A stretch of DNA of 64,000 bases from Gammaproteobacteria bacterium (GTDB taxonomy: Bacteria; Pseudomonadota; Gammaproteobacteria; Xanthomonadales; SZUA-36): contig JAJRUM010000020.1 of assembly GCA_024277815.1 (NCBI GenBank), forward strand, positions 88,400 through 152,399, given 5' to 3'. A model generated the notes under the pieces. It was not told the DNA's origin. It saw nothing but the letters and a program-made list of their open reading frames with translations, and searched no databases. Positions 55,612 to 64,000 of the stretch are shown piece after piece. Every line of letters begins with the position of its first letter. Positions within the stretch are counted from its first letter, which is position 1. Made by a program: the position numbers and the translations under genes.

Positions 55612-56153
55612 TACATAACTGGCAAAAGATTGTGAGTTTCTGGTTTGAGGAAATCGAACCGGCGCAATGGTGGATCAAGGATGAAGCATTTGATGCACTC
55701 CTGCATGAACGCTTCTCAGAACTGCACACCCGCGCAGCCCGGTGCGAGCTTTTTGAATGGCGCGGGGAACCCGAAGGCCGACTGGCCGAAGTCATCATAC
55801 TCGACCAGTTCTCACGCAATATGTTCCGGGACTCGGCCAGGGCTTTCGCCAGCGATGCGATGTCATTGACGCTGTCGCAGGAAGCGGTCGCCTGCGGCGC
55901 AGACCAGGCACTGACCCCGGTGCAGAGAAGCTTTCTATATATGCCGTTCATGCACAGCGAGTCGTTGCAGATTCACGAGGTCGCTGTAGAACTTTTCCGC
56001 CAGAACGGCATCCAGAACAATCTGGATTTTGAGTTCAGCCATAAGAAGATCATTGAGCAGTTTGGCCGCTACCCACACCGGAATGAAATTCTTGGCAGGG
56101 AGTCGACAGCAGAAGAAGTTGAGTTTCTGACTCAGGCGGGGTCGAGTCTTTAA
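55596..56153 (+). CDS. DUF924 family protein
   Basis: The 185-residue protein matches DUF924: IVSFWFEEIEPAQWW, IILDQFSRNMFRDSARAFASD, RSFLYMPFMHSE and YPHRNEILGRESTAEEVEFL. The family has a helical TPR-like fold and no known function. No ATG is available. TTG at 55596 or TTG at 55608 (overlapping the DUF3012 stop as TTGA) are the candidates; the second would couple the two genes and is attractive. Confidence 0.85.
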   Translation: MRVRLIHNWQKIVSFWFEEIEPAQWWIKDEAFDALLHERFSELHTRAARCELFEWRGEPEGRLAEVIILDQFSRNMFRDSARAFASDAMSLTLSQEAVACGADQALTPVQRSFLYMPFMHSESLQIHEVAVELFRQNGIQNNLDFEFSHKKIIEQFGRYPHRNEILGRESTAEEVEFLTQAGSSL

Positions 56154-56177
56154 GCAGAGAGAAGGGCTTCAGATTCA

Positions 56178-56774
56178 TCACCCAATCCCAGCAAAAACAA
56201 ACAACGGCCCATAATCACCACCGTCTGCTGCCCTGAGTGCAGCAATATATTGTGTTCGTCGCTCATTCATTTGCTGCAGATCTTCGCCACCCGCCCAATC
56301 TATCGGCTGGGCCTTATGAACCTTTTCCATCAGTGCGTCTGCCATGATGCGTGCATGCCGGCCATTTCCATTGGGAAAGGGGTGGATACAGACCATTCTG
56401 TGATGAAACCGGACTGCGCCTTCGATCGGGTTATAAGTGCTGTTTTCAACCCAATAACGTACATCATCCAGCAAGCCCCTTAAGTGGATATTGATCTGTT
56501 CGGGGGCAACGCCTATATTTTTCTCGGTAAGCCGGTAACTGCCCGCCCATCTCCGTATCTCACCAAAAAGATGCCTATGTAAATTCTGTACAAACTGAGC
56601 GTTCAAAATATCAGGATTTTTTCTGCGTTTCAGCCAGAGCAAACCTGCTTCAATATTGGCTTGCTCCAGATGATCGAGTTCTCCCCGGGTGGTTACATGC
56701 GGGAACTTCAAACCCTCCATTTCGTCTGCGTCCAGCGGCGTGGCGCCTTCTGGATATTCCATTTCTTCCGCCAT
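56178..56774 (-). CDS. Mobile mystery protein B, Fic-domain AMP-transferase
   Basis: The 198-residue protein has the Fic core motif HPFPNGNGRHARI with full catalytic set (His, Asn, Gly and two Arg), preceded by RWAGSYRLTEKNIGVAP. The N-terminus (YPEGATPLDADEMEGL) is that of the mobile mystery B family. Fic proteins transfer AMP or related groups to target proteins. ATG 56774 shares its A with the stop of the HTH partner gene (TGATG), so the two are translationally coupled, like a toxin-antitoxin unit. The inhibitory motif is not obvious in this protein. Confidence 0.92.
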   Translation of the reverse strand: MAEEMEYPEGATPLDADEMEGLKFPHVTTRGELDHLEQANIEAGLLWLKRRKNPDILNAQFVQNLHRHLFGEIRRWAGSYRLTEKNIGVAPEQINIHLRGLLDDVRYWVENSTYNPIEGAVRFHHRMVCIHPFPNGNGRHARIMADALMEKVHKAQPIDWAGGEDLQQMNERRTQYIAALRAADGGDYGPLFVFAGIG

Positions 56775-57235
56775 CAATCATTCCACAAATCTGCGGGCAA
56801 CCGGTTTAAGAGCTCCTGCTGTAATCGCCTGATCTCGAAATCGATTTGTTCTTTGGACAAGCTTTGGGCCTCCAATGCCATATGTTTGTTTGCTGTCTCA
56901 ACAACGGCCAGTGCTTTTTCCATAGCACGTCGGTTAATCATGTCCTGAACCGGCCCAGCCGGAACAATGGCATAGACAAATTGACAATCCATCGCCCCGG
57001 CCATTTGCTGCATGGCCTTTATCGTGACGCCACCTGACAGCTCCGCACGTTCGGTATTGGACACCAATGCACGGGTCACACCCAGCCTGCGGGCCAGCTG
57101 AGCTCCAGACATACCCAATGCTTTTCTGACGGTACGGATCCACCCTTCTTTCGGCACAGTCAATCCTCGCGCCGAAACTGCAGCACGATCCACAAGACTT
57201 TGATATTGGGCTGTTACAATCTTCTTTATGCTCAT
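56774..57235 (-). CDS. Mobile mystery protein A, HTH regulator/antitoxin
   Basis: The 153-residue protein has an XRE-type helix-turn-helix (MSGAQLARRLGVTRALVSNTE, about residues 42-62) and the family C-terminal region (MDCQFVYAIVP). This is the usual partner of mobile mystery protein B, a pair named for its frequent presence on mobile DNA. It probably represses the operon and counteracts the Fic protein. An inverted repeat ATACG-N9-CGTAT sits 22-40 bases upstream of the start. Confidence 0.9.
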   Translation of the reverse strand: MSIKKIVTAQYQSLVDRAAVSARGLTVPKEGWIRTVRKALGMSGAQLARRLGVTRALVSNTERAELSGGVTIKAMQQMAGAMDCQFVYAIVPAGPVQDMINRRAMEKALAVVETANKHMALEAQSLSKEQIDFEIRRLQQELLNRLPADLWND

Positions 57236-57256
57236 TTTGCACCTGTGAATATGTCA

Positions 57257-57275
57257 ATACGCATACATATCGTAT
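57257..57275. promoter_or_regulatory. Inverted repeat upstream of mobile mystery protein A
   Basis: ATACG, 9-base spacer, CGTAT in a very AT-rich region. It could be the operator of the HTH protein starting at 57235. The repeat is short and the assignment is tentative. Confidence 0.3.
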
Positions 57276-57494
57276 ATTTATATATATACATTAATGGGTT
57301 ATTTGTCAGTCTATTAATATACTTACTAGCAATTATTATATATTTATATGTTTACATAAATGCTTCAATATTTCTTCTGGTTAGAATGCCATGGAGGTGT
57401 TACATTTCCAGCGTTCTGACCAAAAGCCCTGACACCATAGAAAATGCTGTAAAAAGACACCCAACAGGACATTATTAAGGACACAACCAGCTTT

Positions 57495-57854
57495 ATGAAC
57501 GATTCAGACTTCGATACCTTAAAACATCGCCTTCGTGAATTTGCGGATATACGCGAGTGGAACCAATTTCATTCACCCAAAAATCTATCCATGGCACTCA
57601 GCGTAGAGACTTCCGAGATCATGGAACATTTCCAATGGCTCACTGAGGAACAAAGTAAACACCTACCCCAGAACAAGCTGGATGAAGTTGCGACCGAGCT
57701 TGCGGACACGCTGCTTTATTTAGTCCGCTTAGCGGATAAACTCGATATTGACCTGCTGACTGCCGCCCACGATAAAATCGAACTCAACGAGCAAAAATAC
57801 CCTGTGAATAAAGCGAAGGGTAATGCAAAAAAATACACGGAATTTGATAGTTGA
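57495..57854 (+). CDS. MazG-like nucleotide pyrophosphohydrolase
   Basis: The 119-residue protein is an all-alpha NTP pyrophosphohydrolase with the metal motifs SVETSEIMEHFQW (ExxE) and EVATELADTLLYLV (ExxD). It resembles the short RS21-C6/dCTPase-like branch. These hydrolyse (d)NTPs or modified nucleotides to monophosphates. It is preceded by 259 bases of strongly AT-rich DNA and overlaps the next gene by TTGA at 57851-57854, so it is coupled to the helicase gene. Base use differs from the flanking core genes, suggesting transfer. Confidence 0.9.
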   Translation: MNDSDFDTLKHRLREFADIREWNQFHSPKNLSMALSVETSEIMEHFQWLTEEQSKHLPQNKLDEVATELADTLLYLVRLADKLDIDLLTAAHDKIELNEQKYPVNKAKGNAKKYTEFDS

Positions 57855-60277
57855 TTGTCTATTCAGCAACCAAAGCAGACTTCCACAATGACGTGATTTC
57901 CAATGCTATTGCTGACAAAATACTTGCACGTTTTAAAGCACGGTTAGGTCACTCGACCAGTAAATCAGAAATCGAATCATGGAAAAATTCCATGATGTAC
58001 ATGAACAACATCCTCAGTGATAAAGCTATTCCCAGCAATGCGGGTGTTTCTATCGAATACAAGGTTCCGCAAACCTCTAATCGCATCGACTTTATACTTA
58101 CTGGAAAAGATAAAAACAAAGCTGATACTGCAGTGATCGTTGAACTAAAACAATGGACAAACGTAAAACGTACTTCCAAAGATGCAATCGTGGAAACCTA
58201 TCTCGGCAAGGGTGAGCGTGAAGTCAGCCATCCTTCTTATCAGGCATGGTCCTACGCTGCACTACTTTATGATTTTAATGAAACCGTTAGAGAAGAGAAC
58301 ATTACCCTGAGACCCTGCGCCTATCTTCACAACTGCGATGCCAACGATGTTATCAACCATTCCTTTTATCAGGCACACACGAAAAAAGCGCCCGCATTCC
58401 TGAAAGAAGACTCTCGGCGACTTCAAGATTTTATCAAGCAACATGTTAGATACGGCGATGTTGACAACATCATGTACCGCATTGACCACGGTAAAATAAA
58501 GCCCTCGAAGAATCTTGCCGACAAACTGGTTTCGTTGATGGAGGGCAATCCTGAATTCATCATGATAGACGATCAGAAACTGGTCTTCGAAACTGTGTTG
58601 GAACTCGCGAGAAAATCAACACCCGAAAACAAACAGGTGCTCATTGTTGAAGGTGGTCCTGGTACAGGTAAATCTGTAGTAGCCGTGAATCTGCTAGTCG
58701 AATTGACCAAAAACGAACTCCTCGCCCAATACGTCACCAAAAATGCTGCCCCACGTGCTGTATATTCGGCAAAATTACAAGGTACTTACACAAAAAGCCA
58801 TATTGATAACCTGTTCAAAGGCTAAGGCAGTTATCACAATAGTGATGCCAATAGTCTTGATGTCCTTATTGTTGATGAAGCTCATCGGCTCAACGCAAAA
58901 TCCGGCATGTACCAGAATCTGGGTGAAAATCAGATTAAGGAAATCATCAACGCCGCGAAACACAGTGTGTTTTTCATAGACGAAGACCAACGTGTTACCT
59001 GGAAAGATATTGGCGAGACGCAGGAAATCATAAAATGGGCCAAACAGGCAGGCGCAAACGTGCAGCAATTGGAACTCGCTTCACAATTTCGCTGCAATGG
59101 GTCACAAGGCTATCTTGCCTGGGTTGACAATAGTTTAGATATCAAAAGTACCGTCAACAAGACACTAAAGGGAACTGATTACGATTTCCGTGTTTTTGAT
59201 TCGCCCAATGAACTGCGTGACTACATATTCAAAATGAATCGCACCAACAACAAGGCGCGAATAGTCGCCGGCTATTGCTGGGACTGGGTCAGCACTAAAG
59301 AACCAGACAAGAATGACATCGTGTTCGAAGAACATAACTTTTCGATGAAATGGAACCTCAAAACAGACGGAAGTCTGTGGATAATGAAACCTGAAACCGT
59401 CAATGAAATCGGCTGCATCCATACCTGCCAAGGCTTAGAAGTAGACTACATTGGCGTAATTATTGGACCAGATCTGCTCGTGCGAAACGGCTGCGTCATC
59501 ACCGATGCATCAAAACGATCGAAAAATGACAGTTCGGTAAGAGGTTTCAAAAAACTACTTAAGAACGACCCTGATAAGGCTTTGGCACGAGCCGACATTA
59601 TTATTAAAAACACATATAGAACACTGATGACCCGTGGCCAAAAAGGTTGTTATGTATACAGCACCGATCCGGAAACAAATGCTTATTTTGCGGAAATGAT
59701 AAATGCAGTTATTACGGAAGAAAAGCAAGAAACTCAGCCTTTAGCAACACGAGAACTTAGTGAAAGAACACCACCAGAACTATATCCGGGCTTAACACTC
59801 AAGTTGATAGATATCGATAAAGTAATGCCCTTCAAGAATTCCGTACCTATCTATGACCTCCAAATGGCAGCGGGCCAATTTAGCAATGAGCAACTGGTAG
59901 ATGGCTTCGATTGGGTGGAGTTGCCTGATTCATTCAGGCCTCAGAAGGGTCACTTTGTTACCCGTGTGACGGGCGAGTCCATGAATAAACGAATTCCCAA
60001 TGGCTCATGGTGTTTGTTTAAGGCAAACCCTGGCGGAAGCCGAAATAATAAAGTTGTCATTGTTCAGCACAGGGACATTCAGGATCAAGACACTGGTTCA
60101 GCGTTTACGATAAAGATATACAGGAGCGAAAAGGTAAGTGACGGGGAAGAGTGGCAGCATAGTAAGATTATTCTGAGTCCTGATTCCAATGTGGATGGGT
60201 ATGAGGATTTGGTGTTTGATTCTGAGTCGGCCGGAGAGTTGATTGTAGTTGGTGAGTTTGTGGCGGTCATCGCATAA
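57851..60277 (+). pseudogene. PD-(D/E)XK nuclease - DUF2075 helicase - LexA-like S24 fusion, interrupted by in-frame TAA
   Basis: The frame spans 808 codons with one TAA at 58823-58825 (codon 325). The order is: a PD-(D/E)XK nuclease with Asp80, Glu98 and Lys100 (NRIDFIL...VIVELKQW); a DUF2075 superfamily-1-like helicase with Walker A EGGPGTGKSVV (Lys274), Walker B VLIVDEAHRLN, FFIDEDQRVTW, ASQFRCNGSQGY, IHTCQGLEVDYIGV and TLMTRGQKGCYVY; and a C-terminal S24/LexA-type domain. That domain has an Ala674-Gly675 cleavage-site-like MAAGQF, nucleophile Ser710 in TGESMNKR and Lys755 in TIKIY. The stop falls between Walker A and B, so neither half is a working helicase. TTG 57851 overlaps the MazG stop. 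Function is inferred: a nucleic-acid-acting effector with a damage-sensing switch. Confidence 0.85.
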
Positions 60278-60302
60278 AGGTACTGACATGTCGCTGTTTA
60301 GA

Positions 60303-60584
60303 CTAACAGCTTTTGTTCACTATGCTGAAAAATAGAAAAAGTGCAGCCAGGAGAAATAGCCCACTGAATATTGGCCAGATAGACGAAACTGCAGTTCCGA
60401 AGCCAACCAGGGTTGGTTTTGACTCAAAATAGATTTTGATCACAACAGCAGTGGGGTAATACAGAACCGCCAAACCAACGCCAACTTGCCATGGCATTTT
60501 TGAAATATCATCAAATATTGAAGATCGGTGCGGCAGGAAAAGCCAACCACGCAACATTAAATAGCCTACAAGAATTGAAGCCAA
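60303..60584 (-). CDS. Small membrane protein, no ATG start, possibly truncated
   Basis: The ORF encodes up to 93 residues with three hydrophobic segments (about 1-16, 29-48, 57-88). No ATG is found at the N-terminus; TTG at 60584 is the only plausible start before a stop at 60620. The open frame beyond it continues as more hydrophobic residues (AIAWLIWQ), which suggests a gene that has lost its start. Family not recognised. It lies in the AT-rich island. Confidence 0.45.
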   Translation of the reverse strand: MASILVGYLMLRGWLFLPHRSSIFDDISKMPWQVGVGLAVLYYPTAVVIKIYFESKPTLVGFGTAVSSIWPIFSGLFLLAALFLFFSIVNKSC

Positions 60585-60674
60585 TTGCCATATTAGCCAA
60601 GCGATAGCCGGTTTAAACTACCTGACCACGACAGATATGACGATAGCCAGCCCGGCAAAATATACCAAAACATG

Positions 60675-60680
60675 TATAAT
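60675..60680 (+). promoter_or_regulatory. Candidate -10 of the XRE gene
   Basis: A perfect TATAAT, 21 bases upstream of the ATG at 60702, inside a stretch with several ATATAC/TATA repeats. No good -35 is visible. Confidence 0.4.
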
Positions 60681-60701
60681 ATACAAAATTCGATATAACT
60701 C

Positions 60702-61049
60702 ATGAAGGAAGTAATGTTCATGGGTGACTCTTTGGCACGTATCAGGGTCTTTCCGTCAGACGCCCGACAGATGATAGATATGACCAATAAATTTGAAAAT
60801 GTTTTCGATGCAATAGCAGCGTCTCCTGAAGAGGCTTTGAACATGAAGCTCCGCGCAAGCTTGATTCGTGAGATCCGTGCCAAAGTCATGGATGCGGGCT
60901 GGACGCAGTCGGAAACTGCTCATCAGCTTGGTGTTACTCAGCCCAGAGTATCGAATTTATTGAGGTGTAAATTATCCAAATTCAGCCTGGATGCACTGGT
61001 AAAAATACTTGCCAGGTTAGGCAGTGAGGTCGAACTGAGAGTCGCCTGA
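60702..61049 (+). CDS. XRE-family HTH protein, HigA-like antitoxin without toxin
   Basis: The 115-residue protein has a helix-turn-helix (WTQSETAHQLGVTQPRVSNL, about residues 67-86) preceded by a helical N-terminus and ending SLDALVKILARLGSEVELRV, typical of HigA-type antitoxins. Such genes normally sit beside a RelE/HigB-like toxin, but the 100 bases upstream are non-coding and the next gene is the convergent mutase. It is probably an orphan. ATGs at 60714 and 60720 are alternative starts. Confidence 0.8.
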   Translation: MKEVMFMGDSLARIRVFPSDARQMIDMTNKFENVFDAIAASPEEALNMKLRASLIREIRAKVMDAGWTQSETAHQLGVTQPRVSNLLRCKLSKFSLDALVKILARLGSEVELRVA

Positions 61050-61056
61050 CCAGCGC

Positions 61057-64000
61057 TTACATATTCCGCCGGTACTCACCCCCAACATCATAAAGTGCAT
61101 GGCTCATCGACCCCAATGAACAGTCCTTCGCCGCATCCATCAGCGCCTCAAAGGTGTTTTTCCGTTCCCTTGCGACCTGTTGCAGGTGCGCCAGTTCCGG
61201 GCTGGCTTCAGTTTGGTGGGTCTGCCTGAAGCCTTCAACATTCTGTACCTGCTGTTCCTTCTCCTCATCCGTCGAGCGCATCAACTCCACTGCCCCACCC
61301 TCAACATGGCTTTCCTTGCCGCCCAGAAAGGTGTTTACGCCAATCAGCGGCAGGCTGCCGTCATGCTTCTTCTGCTCGTAGTACATGGACTCGTCCTGGA
61401 TCTTGCTGCGCTGGTACATCGTGTCCATTGCGCCCAGCACGCCACCCCGTTCTGAGATGCGTTCGAACTCCTGGTAGACGGCTTCTTCGACCAGTTCGGT
61501 CAGCTCATCGACGATAAAGCTGCCCTGCCACGGGTTTTCGCAGAAATTCAGCCCCAGTTCCTTATTGATGATCATCTGGATGGCCACCGCCCGGCGCACG
61601 CTTTCTTCGGTGGGGGTGGTGATGGCTTCATCGTAGGCATTGGTGTGCAGCGAGTTGCAATTATCGAACAGCGCATACAAGGCCTGTAACGTGGTGCGGA
61701 TGTCGTTGAACTGGATCTCCTGTGCGTGCAGCGAACGCCCGCTGGTCTGGATATGGTATTTCAACATCTGGCTGCGACGGTTGGCACCATAGCGCTCACG
61801 CATGGCGCGCGCCCAGATACGCCGTGCCACACGACCGATAACGGTGTATTCCGGATCCATGCCGTTGCTGAAGAAAAAGCTCAGGTTGGGTGCAAACTCA
61901 TCGATATTCATGCCTCTTGCGAGGTAGTACTCAACGATCGTCAGACCATTGCTGAGGGTAAACGCAAGCTGGCTGATCGGGTTAGCACCGGCTTCAGCAA
62001 TGTGATAACCGGAAATCGATACACTGTAGAAATTGCGTACGCCGTGGTCGACAAAATACTGCTGGATATCGCCCATCATGCGCATGGCGAATTCAGTCGA
62101 GAAGATGCAGGTGTTTTGTGCCTGGTCTTCCTTCAGAATATCCGCCTGCACGGTGCCACGAACTTTTTTCAGGGTCTCTGCCTTTATGCCTGCATAGGTT
62201 TCGGCATCTACCAGTTTGTCACCGGTGATGCCAAGCATTGCCAGTCCCAGACCATCATTGCCTGCCGGCAGATCACCTGCATAATGTGGTTGTTTTTTAC
62301 CCTTGAAGTGCTTTTTGATCGTCTTTTCTGCGGCTTCCCACTGGCCACTCGCCTTCAGGTGCAGTTCTACCTGCTGGTCGATCGCCGCGTTCATGAAAAA
62401 TGCCAGCACCATTGGTGCCGGGCCATTGATGGTCATCGAAACAGACGTGGTTGGCGAGCACAGGTCGAAGCCTGAATAAAGCTTCTTCAAATCATCCAGC
62501 GTGGCGATGGAAACGCCGGCGTTGCCGACTTTGCCATAAATGTCCGGACGGGTATGCGGGTCTTCGCCGTACAGGGTAACCGAGTCAAACGCCGTGCTGA
62601 GACGCACCGACGCGCCATCCTTGCTCAGGTAATGAAAGCGACGATTGGTGCGTTCCGGTGTGCCCTCGCCGGCAAACATGCGGGTGGGATCTTCACCGGC
62701 GCGCCGATAGGGGAAACTACCCGCAGTGTACGGATAAGCACCGGGGAGGTTTTCACGCATCAGGAATGACAATAAATCGCCCCAGTCGCGGTCTCTGGGC
62801 ATGCCGATTTTGGGGATCTGTAATTTAGCCAGGGACTCCTTGTAGTTGTTGCCGGTTATTTCGCGGCCACGAACCTGGTAGCTGTATTTCTCGGTCCGCA
62901 GTCCAGCCTTTCTTGCTGGCCACTCTCTGAGCAGGTTTATGGCCTCTTTTGACAGTTCGCCCAGGGCAGCGTTGCAGCGCTGACGTAACAGCACCAGGGT
63001 GTGGTCAGTGGCCGAAGCAAGGGCTGCTGGTTGGTAGGGTGAAAAAGGCCCGGTCAGATCCGGATCCTGTAAATCTTTCAGGCATTCATAGTAGTGCTGC
63101 GCCAGGCTGGCGGCTTCGGACTGGCGCACGATTTCCTTGTTGATGTCCCTGCCCTGTTCAGCGATCTCCGCCAGGTATCGGGCCCGGTTGCCCGGGATCA
63201 GGATGGTAGCTCTGGGCGCACGCACGGAGGTATCGATATCCGGCGTCCATTGCTCCGCCGGCAAGCCCAGCTTTTCGCGCAACAGGCGCAGCAGATTAAC
63301 AAACATCCAGCTCAGGCCCGGGTCGTTGAACTGGCTGGCGATGGTCGGGAAAACCGGCACATCATCATCGTCCATTGTGAAGGCCTGGTGGTTACGCTTC
63401 CATTGCTTGCGTACATCACGCAATGCATCTTCGGCAGCACGTTTGTCAAACTTATTCAGAATGACCAGTTCGGCATAGTCCAGCATGTCAATTTTCTCAA
63501 GCTGGCTCTGGGCGCCAAACTCAGAGGTCATCACATAACAGGAAAAATCGACCATATCGACAATCTCAGAATCGGACTGGCCAATACCGGCAGTTTCAAC
63601 GATGACCAGGTCAAAACCAGCTGACTTAAGAAAGTCGATCGCATCCTGCAACATGGCGCTGGTGGCCAGGTGTTGTCGGCGGGTAGCCATCGAGCGCATG
63701 TAAATATTTTCAGAACGCAGGCTGTTCATGCGGATGCGGTCGCCCAGCAAGGCACCACCCGTACGCCTGCGGGTGGGATCTACCGCCAGCACTGCGATAC
63801 GTTTGTCAGGAAAACTGGCCAGCATGCGGTTGAGCAGTTCATCAGTCACCGACGACTTACCTGCCCCGCCCGTACCGGTAATGCCAATGGCCGGGGCCAC
63901 ACCTTGTGTTGCGCCACCCTGCCACTCGCGGCGCTTGAGTTTGAGCTCGGCCTCGCTGAACAGCCCCGCTTCCAGTGCCGTCAGCATGGCCGCGATTGAA
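61057..64000 (-). CDS. icmF: Fused acyl-CoA mutase (IcmF type), 5' end outside window
   Basis: The frame stays open to the right edge, with about 980 residues visible; IcmF proteins are about 1090, so the missing N-terminal part is the expected B12-binding domain. Next comes a MeaB-like GTPase with GTGGAGKSS (P-loop), [34 protein letters not shown] and NKFDKR. The large catalytic domain follows, with [18 protein letters not shown]. IcmF interconverts isobutyryl-CoA and n-butyryl-CoA using adenosylcobalamin, with its own G-protein chaperone. The acyl specificity (isobutyryl, pivalyl or other) is not decided. It converges on the XRE gene and marks the right edge of the island. Confidence 0.92.
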   Translation of the reverse strand, partial: SIAAMLTALEAGLFSEAELKLKRREWQGGATQGVAPAIGITGTGGAGKSSVTDELLNRMLASFPDKRIAVLAVDPTRRRTGGALLGDRIRMNSLRSENIYMRSMATRRQHLATSAMLQDAIDFLKSAGFDLVIVETAGIGQSDSEIVDMVDFSCYVMTSEFGAQSQLEKIDMLDYAELVILNKFDKRAAEDALRDVRKQWKRNHQAFTMDDDDVPVFPTIASQFNDPGLSWMFVNLLRLLREKLGLPAEQWTPDIDTSVRAPRATILIPGNRARYLAEIAEQGRDINKEIVRQSEAASLAQHYYECLKDLQDPDLTGPFSPYQPAALASATDHTLVLLRQRCNAALGELSKEAINLLREWPARKAGLRTEKYSYQVRGREITGNNYKESLAKLQIPKIGMPRDRDWGDLLSFLMRENLPGAYPYTAGSFPYRRAGEDPTRMFAGEGTPERTNRRFHYLSKDGASVRLSTAFDSVTLYGEDPHTRPDIYGKVGNAGVSIATLDDLKKLYSGFDLCSPTTSVSMTINGPAPMVLAFFMNAAIDQQVELHLKASGQWEAAEKTIKKHFKGKKQPHYAGDLPAGNDGLGLAMLGITGDKLVDAETYAGIKAETLKKVRGTVQADILKEDQAQNTCIFSTEFAMRMMGDIQQYFVDHGVRNFYSVSISGYHIAEAGANPISQLAFTLSNGLTIVEYYLARGMNIDEFAPNLSFFFSNGMDPEYTVIGRVARRIWARAMRERYGANRRSQMLKYHIQTSGRSLHAQEIQFNDIRTTLQALYALFDNCNSLHTNAYDEAITTPTEESVRRAVAIQMIINKELGLNFCENPWQGSFIVDELTELVEEAVYQEFERISERGGVLGAMDTMYQRSKIQDESMYYEQKKHDGSLPLIGVNTFLGGKESHVEGGAVELMRSTDEEKEQQVQNVEGFRQTHQTEASPELAHLQQVARERKNTFEALMDAAKDCSLGSMSHALYDVGGEYRRNM

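Noticed and set aside
57200..57478. A 92-codon hydrophobic ORF in the AT-rich gap before MazG
   Set aside because: It is Ile/Tyr-rich low complexity created by AT-rich DNA, starts inside the neighbouring gene and lacks a Shine-Dalgarno sequence. The gap is better read as a regulatory, AT-rich spacer.
60593..60889. A 98-codon minus-strand ORF overlapping the XRE gene
   Set aside because: It lies opposite a clear HTH gene and shows no family features.
1..64000. tRNA genes, rRNA genes, CRISPR arrays, insertion sequences
   Set aside because: I looked for T-loop-like sequences in gaps, regularly spaced repeats and transposase frames, and found none. A computed search (tRNAscan, ISfinder) could still reveal a weak case.

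Overview
The window is chromosomal DNA of a gammaproteobacterium, probably a marine or sediment-type facultative anaerobe. This is inferred from the protein families (RdgC, SelO, TrhP/YegQ, UbiT/UbiU/UbiV, YgbA, MFP/RND efflux, IcmF), from moderate GC, and from the many secreted peptidases. I cannot name the genus. The window holds about 50 genes and no rRNA, tRNA or CRISPR array that I could find. Both ends cut a gene: a nucleoside hydrolase on the left and a fused acyl-CoA mutase (IcmF type) on the right.

Layout. 1-1.7 kb: nucleoside hydrolase and ribokinase (ribonucleoside salvage). 1.7-7.3 kb: RND efflux pump and adaptor, divergent from a TetR regulator and an SDR, with a clear palindromic operator between them. 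7.4-18.5 kb: M48 lipoprotein protease, tRNA hydroxylation protein TrhP, a tandem pair of paralogous exported proteins, a DASS anion transporter, a HAD hydrolase, glycerol kinase and an oligopeptidase. 18.7-23.7 kb: an anaerobic quinone locus: rquA (rhodoquinone), ubiT, ubiU, ubiV and ubiD. A perfect FNR box lies between the divergent ubiT and ubiU, and ubiV carries an in-frame TAA. 23.8-35.8 kb: CvfB-like RNA-binding protein, PBP7-type peptidase, MDR oxidoreductase, carboxyltransferase, rdgC, pepD, an RNA m5U methyltransferase and selO. 35.8-46.4 kb: OsmC, a large exported beta-propeller protein with an S9 peptidase, endonuclease I, a DsbB/DsbA pair and membrane proteins. 46.5-56.2 kb: GST, an orphan fatty acyl-AMP ligase, YgbA, an outer-membrane protein, a serine hydrolase that has lost its catalytic segment, a DUF885 lipoprotein, PEBP, GFA, a 58-residue DUF3012 lipoprotein and DUF924.

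56.2-61.05 kb is a more AT-rich accessory island. It holds the mobile mystery protein A/B pair (HTH plus Fic), and a MazG-like pyrophosphohydrolase coupled to a protein with a PD-(D/E)XK nuclease, a DUF2075 helicase and a LexA-like self-cleaving S24 domain. That protein is interrupted by an in-frame TAA. A small membrane ORF and an orphan XRE antitoxin-like gene follow. The nuclease-helicase-autoprotease plus MazG unit is the best candidate for an undescribed, damage- or phage-triggered system. The FNR-controlled rquA/ubiTUV/ubiD locus is the best-supported metabolic story: oxygen-independent ubiquinone synthesis feeding rhodoquinone.

Two genes (ubiV and the helicase) each carry one in-frame TAA in an otherwise intact frame. 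TAA is used as a normal stop elsewhere in the window, so these are nonsense mutations or sequence errors, not recoding.
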